Source: Bigelowiella natans CCMP2755
Lineage: Eukaryota > Cercozoa > Chlorarachniophyceae
Assembly (NCBI GenBank): GCA_000320545.1
Contig: ADNK01000879.1
Location: 21,063 to 85,062, forward strand
Direction: 5' to 3'
Length of the DNA: 64,000 bases
The first letter of the stretch is position 1, and each line of letters opens with the position of its first letter. Made by a program: the position numbers and the translations under genes. Below the pieces are notes generated by a model. It saw nothing but the letters and a program-made list of their open reading frames with translations. It did not search any database and was not told the origin of the DNA. Positions 17,214-30,196 of the stretch are shown piece by piece.

Positions 17214-18526
17214 TCTGTACTCATTGGAACTAGAATGATCCCTGCTTGATGTAAGAAATTGACGTGTTGGCAATTGCGAAAAATGGACGCGTGAGAATTT
17301 ATGGATAGGCTAGTATGCTGCTGAACGATCGCAGGACAACTAGACAATATGGAGCTATCCTTCACCTGCATTCAACTCTCTGTGCATGTATGTGCGTCTA
17401 GACATATGTACGTATGATGCATCTTCTTTTCTGCATTGTGCGTCCCATTTACTGCATTGCGCACTGAGTCAGATCTAGACATATCCATAGCTGGACACCG
17501 CTAGATTGCAATGTGTGTGAATGGCATGGAGCATGGCAGCGTCCGATCCTCATATTGTCTTGTAATCATGCTTTTAGATGCATGCGTCGGCTGACCGTTG
17601 CGCTAAGGAATTTGCTTCAGCAACAATGACACGTCTTGATGTTTCATCTGTTGCTCAGATGCATGCAAACCGTGTGGTGTACAAGCAGAATAACACAGGT
17701 CTAGAGGTGTCATTGCAGGATTCTGTTCGCCCTGCCAATCTAGCTAGCTAGCAATGATGATGATGATGATGATGACAATGACGTCTAAACGTTGTTGTGG
17801 GCAGGTGAGCGCTAGAACGCTACTGGCTAGGCGCAGCAATTGTGTATTGCATGTCTATCATAGCATCCTAGCATCTCTAGTTCTAAGTGTGCTACACAAC
17901 AAATGTTGTATTCATGGTCTTACTCTTTTGTGTTCATAAAACAAATGCACATTAGTGCAATGCTGGCCCTAGCCATTGATCGTGCACTGTCGCTTCATGT
18001 GTGAATTTATTAGGTATATTTAGTACATGCATGCCATATATTGCAGCAGCCGTGACTACTATATCAGTCTCTTATTTTATGACATCGTCCCTCATCACAT
18101 CAAGCCGAGTTATACGCACGGTGTGCTACCTGCTCATCACACTGCTATGTAACTTAGCAGCGTAAACAGGAGATACGACATAATGCTTGCCGCACCAGCA
18201 GGGCCGCTTCTGTTTCAGACCGTCGTCATTAGCCACTCGCCATCCACAAATCTTAGAAAGCACTGCTTGCATAACTCTCCGACGAAAGGACATCGTTCAG
18301 CTCTTGCAGCTCCACGACACCGCTATCGTCCTAAGAGTATGAGGTAATTAAATAATAACTCCTTTGAGCTGTGCCGTCCTCCGTAAACCGGAGTAGAGGC
18401 CGGTATATTACTGCCATTCCAGGTGGTAGCAGGAGGGGGAGAGGGAAGAAGCCTGAGTAGCAAGAGTGCTACTTCGACGACTACGACGATAACACGAACA
18501 CCACACTCCTCCGCCTCCTCCTCCTC

Positions 18527-18561
<35 letters not shown>

Positions 18562-18820
18562 CCTACTACTACCACTACTACGATGATAATACTACCGCTG
18601 GTACCCCCACTACCTTGTCAAGAAGAATGAACAGTTCTCTTGCATTGAACTGTTGCTCGTGAGGCAGACGATGGTTCAGCAGCTCGCATCCCCTAATCAT
18701 TATTCATTCATCGATGTCGTTACCACTGATGACGCAAACGATGGAAGTAGGAGATAGAGGAATGGGATAGAGAATTGGGTATTGCTACTTTCTTTCCCTG
18801 TCCCCAAGCCTTGAAATCGT

Positions 18821-18859
<39 letters not shown>

Positions 18860-18893
18860 TATATAATATATTATATAATTATTTAGTGCGGCC
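17214..18893. other. Long convergent spacer
   Basis: About 1.7 kb between two converging genes, without any supported gene. The left two thirds are CTAG/GCATGC-rich and microsatellite-poor. The right third carries a (CTA)n tract near 18526-18556 and an (AC)n tract at 18828-18856. Confidence 0.5.
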
Positions 18894-19442
18894 TACTTCG
18901 TAAATTCTTCGTAAGTCACCACGCCATCGCCATTCTCATCTAACAGGCCGAAGATTGCTCTGTGTTGTTGGCGTAGAGGGGGGACAGGGGGAGAGAAAGA
19001 GAGGAAGGGGGGGGGGGGGAGGGAGCGACGCATCGCGGTGTGGAGCACAGCCAAAAATAGTAATAATTAAACAGTAACCGAGAGTCAGAATGAAGACGAC
19101 AAAGCGGGAAAATAATGCGGAGAAGACAAAAACTAACAAACGCAGTGATGAAAATATGACATGACAACACTCGTTGGAAACCAATTACATTCGTCGGTGG
19201 GTTCGTTTATGCTTTTATGCGTGTGCGTGCGTGTGTGGTGTGCGTGCGGTCGTTGATTTGTACTGGAGCGCTTGGGAGTGCCTGTGCGCGCTGCCCTCCT
19301 TTCCCTGAAAAGAGACAAAATTGGGCAAGGGGGGAGGGGTAGAAGGGCAGGAGCAAGGCCAATAACAACATTAGCCTATAACCTACAGCATTAGCAGCAA
19401 GAAAGCATGCATTGGTCCCTTCTATTTCTTCGTTCTACTATA

Positions 19443-19477
<35 letters not shown>

Positions 19478-19629
19478 ACCTGGCAGTAGTCAAGAAAGAG
19501 CTTGTAATCTACCCTCCCCTGATCGAAGTCCTCCTTCAGTCGCTCATCATCCCCAGCAAACAGTCGGTACTCGAGTGACAGGCCTACATCAGATTACCAT
19601 TGACGACGACGATGGTGATGATAATGACA

Positions 19630-19660
<31 letters not shown>

Positions 19661-19751
19661 CGATGATGGTGCAATCTCACCTAATTCCACGTAAACCGTG
19701 TCCTCCCACTCCTTCGTCGTGACCTGCTCGTTGGTTTCGTTCACGTGGGGC

Positions 19752-19790
<39 letters not shown>

Positions 19791-21305
19791 ATGTGATGGT
19801 GACGACAACGAGGGCGAAGATGATAAGGATAATGAGTACAATTAATAACGGCGGGGTCTTTGGCCGTGCTGCTACCTTTCCATTTTCATCGGCTTTCTTA
19901 GCAAACTCACGCTCTAGATAAGGCTGGACAAGTAGTGACGATCGATCATCCACAGAAACAATAATAATCATGATGATGATGACGACGATGATAATGATGA
20001 CAGATTATTCCATGCACACATCGCTCTCACAAAACAGCCAGCATCAAGCCCTCTGGATAGAAAATCACGTGAATCTACCGGACGCGGCCAAAACGCACCC
20101 TCCGGAGGAATATAGCATGAATGCATTTTCCATTTTTTAAAAAAACTAGCTACCCCGCCCACAAAATCAAGTGCTCGCTAAATCGGTCTGAATAATTCCG
20201 TGGTATTGGGGACTTTCCCCCGCTGTACGCTATTGCTGCTGTTCAGCACCTTATACTTTGCTAGCAGCTCCAAGAGTTTCTTGTGCTTGGTATTGCTCCT
20301 AACCCCACCCGCAGCAGAATACTGGCCTTCGAACGAGGTTTCATAGCTTATATAGGACAGCGATGAGAAGGGGGGGGGGGGGGGGGAGGAGAAAGAGAGG
20401 GGAACCAATAATGAGGACGAAGCTGTAAAGAAATGAAGGGGGAGGATATGTCGTCGATTTAGCAGTAGTAGTAGTAGTAGTAGTAGTTGTTGTTGTAGGG
20501 TTGTTTAAATGTGTATTGTATTGATTGATGCGCCTTTTGCTGTGTATGTGTCTGTTGATCTATCGTATCGAGTTCTGTTTATAGTAGTCGTAGTGGCAGC
20601 AGCACGTTTTCACGGATGGATCGCCTTCTGGCCCATTGAACACTAATATCGCTCCTTGGTTCCATCTGATAGGTAGGTAGGTCTGATGATGATGATGATG
20701 GTGGTGATGATGATGATGCACCCTTTAGATGATGATGATGGTGGTGGTGGTGGTGGTAGTGATGACAACTAAATGCACGGTCTCCCCCCTTCGGAAAAGA
20801 AAACGAATATCATCATCTACATCGCTGCAGACAGACAGCAAACAAGCTTGATTTATCTTTCTAGTTAGCAGCCCCCCCTCCCTCCCTTCCTCCCTCCCTC
20901 CTCCTCCTCCCCCTCCTCCTCCTCCCTTACAAGTTCTTCACGTGCAAGAAGCTAGGAATAATATCACCCCCCGATGTAGTTGGATGATGAGAAGACTGTC
21001 CAACACTTATACCTACAAGGAGTGGATGGTTCATGCATGCATGAAACAGTAGTGTGTCAGAATGACACAATATACACTCGAAACCACGACGTCCTGGGAG
21101 AAAGAACGATGAAGACTAGGGCCACAAAATCATCGTACACCACCGCTTAGAAATACATGCATGCACCCCTTTACATTGTAAGTACCCGTCACCACAGTCG
21201 ATAACGTCGTAGCCGTTTTCCACGCACTCGTGGGATCTGAAGGTAATTGAAAGAGGACGAAGTAGACGAACTACGATGAGGACATAATCATGTCATCGTG
21301 TGATA

Positions 21306-21338
<33 letters not shown>

Positions 21339-21985
21339 GCACTGCCATCGCAGTTGTGCCCCCCCCCCTCTCCCCCACTTTCCTCAACATGTTCTCTCTC
21401 CCTAGCACCTACTCGCTATTACCTGATGAGGGTCTTGAGGCTGGCGGATCCTAAAGACCGGAGCCATTTCACCACCTTCAAAGAACAACATAGGAAAGAG
21501 AAAAGAGACGATAAGAGCAGCGAAGATCACGCTCAATTCAAATAGAGAACTAATTTCCAGAGTAGTATCGATGCAGTGGTTACGAATCATACTGGCCAAA
21601 TAGACAACATGGCATTGAGGCCGGGTAGATCTTCCGAAAGTCGTGATTATTTTTACAGAATCATGCTTTTGATAAGACGAGGTGGAGAGGGAGCAACAAC
21701 ATGACTCTCTCGCTCTATATTCTCGGTAATGTCCCAAGGAATTTAAGTGTACTTATCGCAAATCTTACTACAATACGCAGCAAGACTAAGTGTCATCGAT
21801 GTTTTCTTTGTTAATATTTCACGATTTTGACCAAGGCATTAGTTGATGTAATCATTATTATTATTTTTATCTACCATAGTTACCCTCCCTCCCCCCCCTC
21901 CCCCGCCTCCTCACCACATCGGGGCCATATCTACATCCAGCTCCTCTTAGCGTCTTAGCGGCCTACACAGATCGTTATCATATAT

Positions 21986-22021
<36 letters not shown>

Positions 22022-22508
22022 TATACACCATCACATTTTCAGAATCCTTTTAATATTTCCATCCTCTTCTTGCTCTTCCTTTTTTAGCTTCTTCTCTTCT
22101 TATCATCATCATCATCATCATCATCATCATTTCTCCCCGTTCCTCCTCCTCACCGTTCCTCGTTCGTAAGGATCAGGGTCCGACCACATCATGTCCTCAA
22201 TCACCTGGTGGAGGTGTGGTGGGTAGTATACGTTGTTGTTGTTGTTGTTGTTGTTGTCGTTGTTGCAGCAGATATCACTATCGGGAGGATACATGAAGTA
22301 TACTTTCGTTGGTAGCAAAGAGGATGATGCCAACAATTACAACAACGATGACGACAACGACCACGACGACGACTGCCGCTACTGCTACTGGCAGGATTGG
22401 TACTTGTCTCGAGGTGTGCGTTCCGGCCTTTCCTCTCTCCGTGGCCGTACAAAATGTCTGATTGACGGAGGAAGTGGTGTCGAAGCAGCAATATGCGGCG
22501 AGATGCAG

Positions 22509-22543
<35 letters not shown>

Positions 22544-22778
22544 ATAAACAGAATATCAATTACTCTTCTGTCTCTCATTCGTAGCGAGGGAGCTGTAATC
22601 GTATTTAAATGAGGACACACTTAACATATTTGCTGTGCAGTACAGCAGTACCTGTGAGTGCGTTTTCCTAGCGATCGCCCCGATGTGCTGAATCGTTGTG
22701 CCTTCCGTTCTGTGCAAGTGCGAGTTGGTGGGTGGGTGGGTGGGTGGGTATGGACGTAGGTGTTTGTGCGTGTGCCAT

Positions 22779-22832
<54 letters not shown>

Positions 22833-24815
22833 AAAGGATCTAACAAATGACGACGACAAGTAGGAGTACCTTGGAATACCACCGTGGACAACGAACGCCC
22901 TATCTCTAATGATACAGCAGAGTGGTAGCGCGGCGAAAACCCTTGTAATCTCATCGAAGAGCCTGACATGGCAGGTGGCGGAAGATGGGTGTCGTCATCA
23001 CGTCAAAAGCAGCAATTACCACATGAGAGAGGTAGATATATGGTGAGCATCGAATCAAAAGTAGAGGCAGCAGCAGGAAACTTTCACTCTTCGTTGGTTC
23101 CGAAAATAAGTAATATTAATTCTTGATGATCTTCCTCCATCAACACCGTGGAGAAACTTCACCGTCCGTATCGTGACGGAGGCTCTTCCAGAAACGTGCA
23201 ATTATTATTATTATTATTATCATTATTATCATTATTATTATTTCGACTACTCTTTGCTCTACTACCTTGGAGAGCTGTACTTCGCCATCACTTCGTCGTA
23301 AAACCCGTACGCCCTAGCATGCACACACATAATATATGTGAAGAAGCAAGGCTATCTAGGTGCGGGGACCTGTAGCATATTACCTGCAAAGGGCGGAGTC
23401 CTCATGGTTACCGCGGTTGAGATGAACGTTTTCAGGAAACACAATCTTCATCGCCAAGATCACGGCAAGAACCTATGCACCATCACCAAAGAGCACGCAA
23501 TGTGACTACCACCTTACAACGCCGCACTTTGATTTTAGCTGCTGCGGTCGTCCATTACCTCAACACCGTGCTGGCCGCGATCGACAAAGTCCCCATTGAA
23601 GATGATGGTGTGCTCTTCCGAAGGCATCCCAACGGAGTCCAATATCTAGCATAGGATAACGCATAGAATGTGGGAAAGAATCAGTCATTGAGATGGTGGC
23701 TAGACAGACGTAACATATTGATTTGCGGTTGTTATTTATTCTTGTTACGATGTATGAGTACAGTAAGAAAGCTTCTTGTCTATACTCATATATTTAACTT
23801 CATATATCCGTAATCATTACCATCAGGAGGTCGTCAAGGTCACCATGGAGGTCGCCTACGACTGTAACTTTCTCGCCCTTTGATGTTTTGTTATGTAACC
23901 AAAGAATTAGACAAGATCTATTGCTGCTGTTGCCTCAGAGCATAACAACATCCATAAGATATTATACTACTTCAATATCAAGATTGCAATCTTCTCTATT
24001 CAATACCTCCTGAGGGTTGGGGACGAAGGAAATGTTCGGAGACATAGAAATGAGAGCATGCGCTTGGTGCAAGATATTCTTGAATGTCTTCAGTGCAATC
24101 AATCCGCGGTGCTTCCGCAAGTATCTGTGAAAACGGGGAGGGATATGACGTTAAGCTGTGGAGGAGCAAGACGAGGGGGCGATCCCCAAAAGTCACAATG
24201 CTATAGGAGAGAAAGCACCCACTCGACAAGTCGTCTTATAGACGTGGGGTCTAAATGCGAATGCATATGCAGCCCCTCTTTCTTGAGCGCCTCTGGGGAC
24301 TCGACCATCTTCTTGCGTGCATACGCCATCTCCGCCAACTCGGTCAAAAATGTGGCAAGCTGGATCTTGTCGGCCTCATCACGGTCAACTAGCTTCTTCC
24401 ACATTCCGAACTCATCACGGTCGTTTTTGTCTTCTTCAATCGGGTGTAAAATGGGGTTGTTGTTGGTGGAGTGGTGGCGTCGGCCATTCCGCCAGCTGCT
24501 GTGGTACACTCTTGAAGAGGAGGAGGAAGGAAAGGGAAAAGAAGAGGATGATGATGAAGAAGAAGATGAAGAAGATGATGAGGAGGAAGAAGAGGAGGAG
24601 GAGCTGCAGCTTCGAAAGAAAATTTGCCATCGTTTGTGGGAAGATTGGGGTCGTGATTTCCGATCGAGTTTCGCCTTTAGCGACGAGGCCCGCTCTGTAT
24701 ATCCGTCCGTCGGACTGATTGCACGAGCAATAGCTCTATTTGAGAAAACCCGTATGATTTTTACCGCACCTCCACGGCTTCTTGACCGTCGTAGAACCCG
24801 CCTGACTCCGTACAT
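18894..24815 (-). CDS. PPEF/RdgC-type serine/threonine phosphatase with C-terminal EF-hand
   Basis: Metal-dependent PPP-family protein phosphatase. Minus-strand exons give the catalytic motifs in order: GDLHGD (about 23840-23880), GDFVDRG (about 23580-23610), RGNHED (about 23400-23430), VVHGGIP (about 22870-22890), the RRGAG-like RGAGCRYGPDV (about 21915-21955) and RSHECVENGYD (about 21205-21240), followed by FEGGEMAPVF (about 21430-21490). The last exon encodes a canonical EF-hand loop, DENGDGVVTYEEF, ending at the stop at 18894. Catalytic core followed by EF-hand is the PPEF/RdgC architecture, implying Ca2+ control. The N-terminal region (from Met at 24815) has an uninterrupted Ser tract of over 20 residues encoded by a purine-rich repeat, then a charged helical segment ending TSIRRLVEW. 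Exons between 19200 and 20400 encode acidic helical stretches of uncertain boundaries. Many introns carry microsatellites. Confidence 0.9.
19439..19478. repeat. (CTA)n microsatellite in an intron
   Basis: About twelve CTA units in an intron of the phosphatase gene. Confidence 0.85.
19754..19789. repeat. (GA)n microsatellite in an intron
   Basis: About 18 GA units directly beside the exon that encodes TTKEWEDTVYVEL. Confidence 0.85.
21305..21338. repeat. (AC)n microsatellite in an intron
   Basis: About 17 AC units in a phosphatase intron between the RSHE exon and the FEGGEMAP exon. Confidence 0.85.
22781..22830. repeat. (GA)n microsatellite with nearby (GGGT)n
   Basis: More than 20 GA units with one AAAG interruption, preceded at 22723-22750 by repeated GGGT units, all within one phosphatase intron. 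Confidence 0.85.
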
Positions 24816-25828
24816 CGATGCAGTATCGGTTCGAAGAGCCGGGAGGGGGAAGGGAACGGAGCTTGGAGGATTTCAGAGTTAATAAATGATCGAGTAAATA
24901 TCCTAGATGCCGAGGAAACATTGTGAAGAATAGGAAAAATCAAAGTCGCACGTCTAAGTGACAGGTCATCTTGACGATCTCTGGAAAGCACAATTTCTCT
25001 CATTCGGAAGAGGGATTACTTTGTTTTTTTGCTTTGAAATTGATGTCCATGCATGTCGTTCATTGATTGCCAACTACGTTTGCTGCACAAAGTAAGATTT
25101 TCTTCTCTTCTGTCCGACACTCGTTCTCTTTTTGAAAAAAACCCCAACAACAAATGTGACAAGCACTATAGAGTCAAAAAATGGTCGGAGGGAAACCCAA
25201 GCGGATATCACATGTGCTTTACGCCGACATCGAACGATTTGTCTCATAAGAAATCAATGGAATCCAATGGAAATCCCCTGTATTTTTAGATTTTCTTGGT
25301 TCGTCATTCTTTCTCGGGACGGTTTCCAGGCCGTTACTGCAACAATTCATCTTATAATTTGTGCTGTAAAATGAGCGAATTACGTTTATTTTCCCCTAGA
25401 TATGTTTTATACCCTTGTCGTATCATATATTTATAATATAATTTACTTCTAGAAGAAGACACCAAGGAAAAACTAAGCTGCTAATATGGGCACGCAAACG
25501 AATCGTTTCCTGGTGGAAGTTCCTGGTAGAAAAACTTCGAATCGTCCGTCGACGACAAAGGAGAGGAAGATCGGGTTGAAATTCTAACTAAATTTCGTTC
25601 TTCTTCTCTAGGATATTTTCAGGTCAGCATGTAGATTAATTGCCTAAAATTTTGAGGAGGAACAGAGCTGGGACGGAAATTGTAGCCCTCCTTCCTCCCT
25701 TTCAGCAGATAGAGCTCTGATTCAACTCTCCCTGAATCATTGCACGTGAAAAGAGTCATCTAGGCCTCCCACGCCGTGGGTTAGTAACAAACTAGCGAAA
25801 CTGACGTCGAAGGAGGATTTCCACAATC
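24816..25828. promoter_or_regulatory. Divergent spacer between phosphatase and CFAP299
   Basis: About 1 kb separates two divergent starts, so both promoters probably lie here. It has no microsatellite and no recognised motif. A 33-codon ORF near 25486 has no support as a gene. Confidence 0.3.
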
Positions 25829-26974
25829 ATGGAGCTCGATCAGAAAATGCTTGAGGTGGACAAGTACGAGACGTACGAAGACTACCTTGATTCTCAAATC
25901 TCCGAAAAGGACATGTATTATTTGCAGGTCCTTAATTATTTCTACTCGTAAACCTTTATAAGCCGAACTCAATATTACCTGATTTATGTTCGCAGGACCA
26001 ATCTCTTGCTAGACAGCTGGTTGAGCTAGGTTATCGTGGAACTGGGGAAACCTTCAAAAGAGAGGAATTTGAGCGACGAAAAGAGGAGATAGCGGAAATG
26101 CGTCGTAACGCATTAAGTAAAAATATACAGGTTTCTCCCAGTTTTCGATGAACATGCATCACACTGAAGCTGTTCTCTCATTTGCTAGATTCTTGCCAGC
26201 CACGGAATAAAAACCAAAAACTACCCCCTTCTCCACTCATTGGCTGAGAGAGGTACACCCTTATGAAATTTAATCCTCGCAGTCGTAATTTTGCTTTCCT
26301 TGAACAGAAAAAAAGGTGAGGGATGGGAAGTTGACGACAATAGTTTTCATTCGCGACAAAAACGCAAATGGGCAAGAAATTAGCGGTTACATAGACTTCG
26401 GAGATCGTCTCGCACAAGATGATTTCAAGGTCTTCCTCTTCGATTTGCTTTCATTCAATCATAGACCTGAGTATCTGATTCTCTTTCAGGAATATTTCGA
26501 GAGAAAAAAACGTCTACTTCCACGACCTTCTGATCTAAGCTATTACAACTGGACTACGAATGTACTTTTCAAACTCCACCTTCCGGATCTTAATTAAATG
26601 ATCTTGCTTTTCATCTGTAGGTATCGACATCGAATCCTTCTCGATTTTACCAGGTGTTGTGTTTACTTAATGATCCAAACAAGAAACACCATGTTTGAGG
26701 AAAAAGTAAGGACATATATAATTTTTTTTTATGTTGTAGGTCCTCGGGGACAATGACATAGGATTACTTTTCAAAAATAAGCGTGATCGGAAGATAATCT
26801 GTGTCGACCCTGATTCTGATTGCGGAGATAACTCGACCCGAACCGAACTTAAGACTAAAGAATATCTCCAGGTTCAGTATTGTTTTATTCGTTTAACTTG
26901 ATTTAGCCAATAATTTGATTTTGGTTTATGCTAAGGTCGTGATATATGACCATGTCACGAGGCGAAAGAGTTGA
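25829..26974 (+). CDS. CFAP299: Cilia- and flagella-associated protein 299
   Basis: Close match to the CFAP299 (C4orf22) family, a conserved small protein of motile-cilium organisms. Landmarks visible: [12 protein letters not shown] and [19 protein letters not shown] near the N terminus, [18 protein letters not shown] in the middle, [44 protein letters not shown] and the C-terminal [12 protein letters not shown]. Eight exons fit cleanly with consistent phase: 25829-25927, 25996-26130, 26189-26252, 26308-26429, 26490-26561, 26621-26653, 26740-26871 and 26936-26974. Total length, about 230 residues, is normal for the family. Introns are about 55-90 bp and free of microsatellites, in sharp contrast to the phosphatase gene next door. 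It implies that the organism builds motile flagella. Confidence 0.97.
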
Positions 26975-28077
26975 AGACACTGTGCTAGTCAGTTGCACAA
27001 ATTTGCGGAATCAATTTATTTCAAGCCAAAAGAGAACTCACAATCAACTAGTGCATTATTTGAAGTTTTTGTACGACCTAATCAAAGACACAAAGACACA
27101 CAATGACGCATCCAATGCACAGACCCCCATGGCAGGACGAACTAGCATCCAATGATGCTGAAATGACTACGTCCATTCCTCAGTGCTGCTACTGATCACA
27201 CTTCATCTACAATGCAATGTGATGATCATCTGTGGCTTGTACGCCTGACGGTATGCAATCGATTGCAGCGTGCAACTGCGCTCTTGCGCGCACGATGAGT
27301 TGCAACACAAAACCCAACACGTGTGCCTGCACCCCAGTTTGCGCCATTCCAGCATTCGCTCTCGCGTCACGCATGTTGAGGACTGTTGTTCCCTGATTTG
27401 CTGCAATTGCCCACTCCACACTAGCACACTGTTGCAAAACATGTGATGCATGACAATTGCTCCCTGCGCGATGCGCGATGCTGCGTGACTGCTGCACGTG
27501 TTGTGACGTGTCGCACGATCCGCCAGCGGTGGCCTTTGTTGGGTCTGCACTGGCATCGACATCACCATCGTGGCAGCGGCCACCAAGCTCTCTCCACAAG
27601 ATGTCCATTTGCACCGCAATGACCTTCTCCATCTCCGTTCATTTGACATCGCGAGTGAGCCTGCTGTCCAGCTGTGTGTGTGTTCGCCGACAGCATCGTT
27701 TTTTTTCCACGACGATTCCTGCTGGACCTTGACATGCTGAGCGAGGATCTGGAGGAAAGCGACCCTTTTTCTTTTTCTCGATGACCAAGTTTCAATTTTG
27801 GCAGGCATCTGATCGGTGCTGCTCATGTGATCCGCACACATTCTTGTGGGGTGTTTTCCTCTCGTGGCGCTGTGGATGCGATGCTCGAAGCAAGAAGCAG
27901 ATGAGTCTCGCAATGCGTAGTCCGAACGATGGGATGCAATTAGGTGTTTTTGCCAGAATGACATCCTTTTCTTGTCTTGATTGATGTCGCAGGAAATAAA
28001 TAGAGGATGTTTCTCGGAATAGCACCATTACAATTCTTTTTGAAGACACACTGATCTGCGCATAAATCTCTCAGGCG
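26975..28077. other. Spacer with open minus-strand reading frames
   Basis: This spacer has no intron-type microsatellites but is unusually open on the minus strand. One frame is open for 253 codons (27203-27964), and an overlapping second frame is open for 141 codons (27207-27632). The composition is rich in CA, TG and GCGC words. Neither frame shows a recognisable domain. It may be transposon-derived or a chance effect of composition. Confidence 0.35.
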
Positions 28078-29929
28078 ATGATGAACGTCGGCGTCGCCCT
28101 CGTGCTCTACGTCGCTCTCTCCACTGGCCTCCCCCTGGCCAATCACTACCGGATTCATCACTCTCTGAACCCCATCACGGTGGCCCTCACCTTTTTCTGT
28201 GGCTTAAACATAATTGTCTGCGCGTGGGAGATTGGCCTGGGTCTTCACATTCGGCACATCCAGGTTTTCCGGGCACACCACATACGCGCATGAGTGTTGT
28301 CACGCGATAAGATCCTCCAATTAGGGGATACTTCACTCAGTTTCCCCCTTCGCGCCCGTGTACGCTAGGATTATTTCCGAAATATCTCCAACTAGCGAGA
28401 ATAAGACTGCTCGTAATTGAGCGCTCGATTGCATTTTAAGAGACGTTTGAATTGAGAAGATAACTGTCTCACGCAATCATTTAAACCGTAATCTTCAGGG
28501 AGAGTACAAGAAGTTGAAGGAGAAGTACGGTGAGTGCTCTTCCGTATGTCGATAACGCGAATGGAAGACAATGTTTTTTGCCACAACAACCTTGTGTATA
28601 CAGGCAAAACTCCTCTTGGGGCGGTCAAAGAGTTCTTTTTCACTCCCGTAACATCAAAGAACTGTTTCTCGTTGAAGTTCTGGTCGCTGGTATTTCCTGA
28701 ACAATTTATCCACGAGTTATGAGGGATATGAAACTGAGAGAGCATGGGTAGGCGAAACGACTGGGCATGTATTTGATTACGTTCTTCATGGACAGGTGTG
28801 GACAACTTACGCTCTTTACGATCCATCGTATCAGAATAACGAAAGTTTTGGATTCTTCGTTGATGTAAGCTAATGATGCTAACATGAACATGCCTCGACA
28901 AAATAGCATTCCAGGCCTGCTATTTCGAGTAGTCCTTTTTAAAAAGACTTCTGATAGCAAGCAAGGACCCAAATCGTAGATATCTAGTCATGGCCAAGGC
29001 ATCGCTCGTCTTTCGCCTACAAACTCGTTATTGTAAATTAAATTATGATGCACGTGATGCTCGTAGGTGGGAAATGGCTGGTCGACTCTTCTACCCTCTT
29101 TCATATGGATATTCGCCATGACTTACCACGTAATAGCAGTATCCGTAGCGTTTGGTATTTCCTTGAAGTTCCTAAAGTTTTAAATATAGCTGCTGTGCTG
29201 TTTGTACCACCGTCTCTCCTCTCAAAATTGTACGTTATTCAGGGCTACATCCCTGCATACATGGTCGGGTGTATGGGTATTGCAAAGGTGATACCGATAA
29301 GCATAAATGAGGGGAGGAAAGAATATTTCTTCCATTTATCGGCGAATAATGGTGCTTATTATTGACCCGCCTTTATATTGTCTTACTACTTCCTCTCAAT
29401 CATCATATTCAGTATTGGCAGGAACTGTATGGAACAGTGATTTACACCCTGTCGTACGTTCTCAATGGGAGGTATAAGGTGGGTCCGAAGTATCATTTTC
29501 TTGCGGGGGCTTTGTAGCCCCTTGCCCCCTTCTCCTCCTCACCAACGCATGAATATCCTCAGCATCATCAGCATCACTCGCATAATTATTAGGGGCGCAC
29601 GAGTGCGGAAGTTTTTCTTTTCGTAGCGATGACGAATGGGCTTTGGTTCGTGTTCCCATTGCTGGTAGTGCATACCTATCTAGATCGAATATAGTTGTGA
29701 TCATACATGATGAGGGAAGAACGACGAGGAGGAAGAGAGGGAATGTATAACATCTCGGTTGGTGAGAATAAATACTCGTCACGTATGTCAATGTTACTCT
29801 TTGTGATTGGCGACTCAACGATTCGTTCACACCTGCTCACACAAGCGCCACACAAGCCACATACATCCACAGGGTATCTATGCATCGGTGAGGATGATAC
29901 AATCCAACTCGTACGCGGTGTTCCTATAA
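28078..29929 (+). CDS. EXPERA/emopamil-binding-like multi-pass membrane protein
   Basis: A membrane protein of about 220-240 residues in eight or nine exons with consistent phases. Exon 1 (from 28078) holds two hydrophobic helices. Later exons give FWSL-VWTTYALYDPSY, VGNGWSTLLPSFIWIFAMTYH (about 29068-29129), GYIPAYMVGCMGIAK, YWQELYGTVIYTLSYVLNGRY (about 29413-29478) and, in an exon starting near 29593, the segment AMTNGLWFVFPLLVV. The order (charged loop, FW/Y segment, Q-x-x-YG-x-x-x-Y helix, then NxLW-x-x-xP helix) resembles the EXPERA fold of sterol delta8-delta7 isomerase and relatives. The match is by eye and distant, so substrate and reaction are unknown. Two endings are possible: a donor at about 29665 joined to the exon 29873-29929, or read-through to a stop at 29692-29694. 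The spliced form gives the more family-like tail. Confidence 0.6.
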
Positions 29930-30196
29930 TGGCAATAGATGAAGAGAGATCAGTCACTCCTGGAATCTTCTAGTATGTGTTGTGCTACAGATAAAGACAT
30001 CGTGGCATATGGCTGAGATTAAAGCTTAATGTTCTTTGCTGGTATTTGCATCGAAGAAATCAAGTCGATAAACGTATAAATAGGCAGCATGGCTCAAACA
30101 CTCGTTGATCGCATGCAATGTAGCTTGTGTGCTTGCGTGTTTGCGTGCTCTCGCGGATTGATCAAAAAATGATCAACGCAAGATTGAATTGCAAAC

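Noticed and set aside
25486-25590. 33-codon ORF upstream of CFAP299
   Set aside because: Too short, with no family resemblance and no sign of splicing into a larger product.
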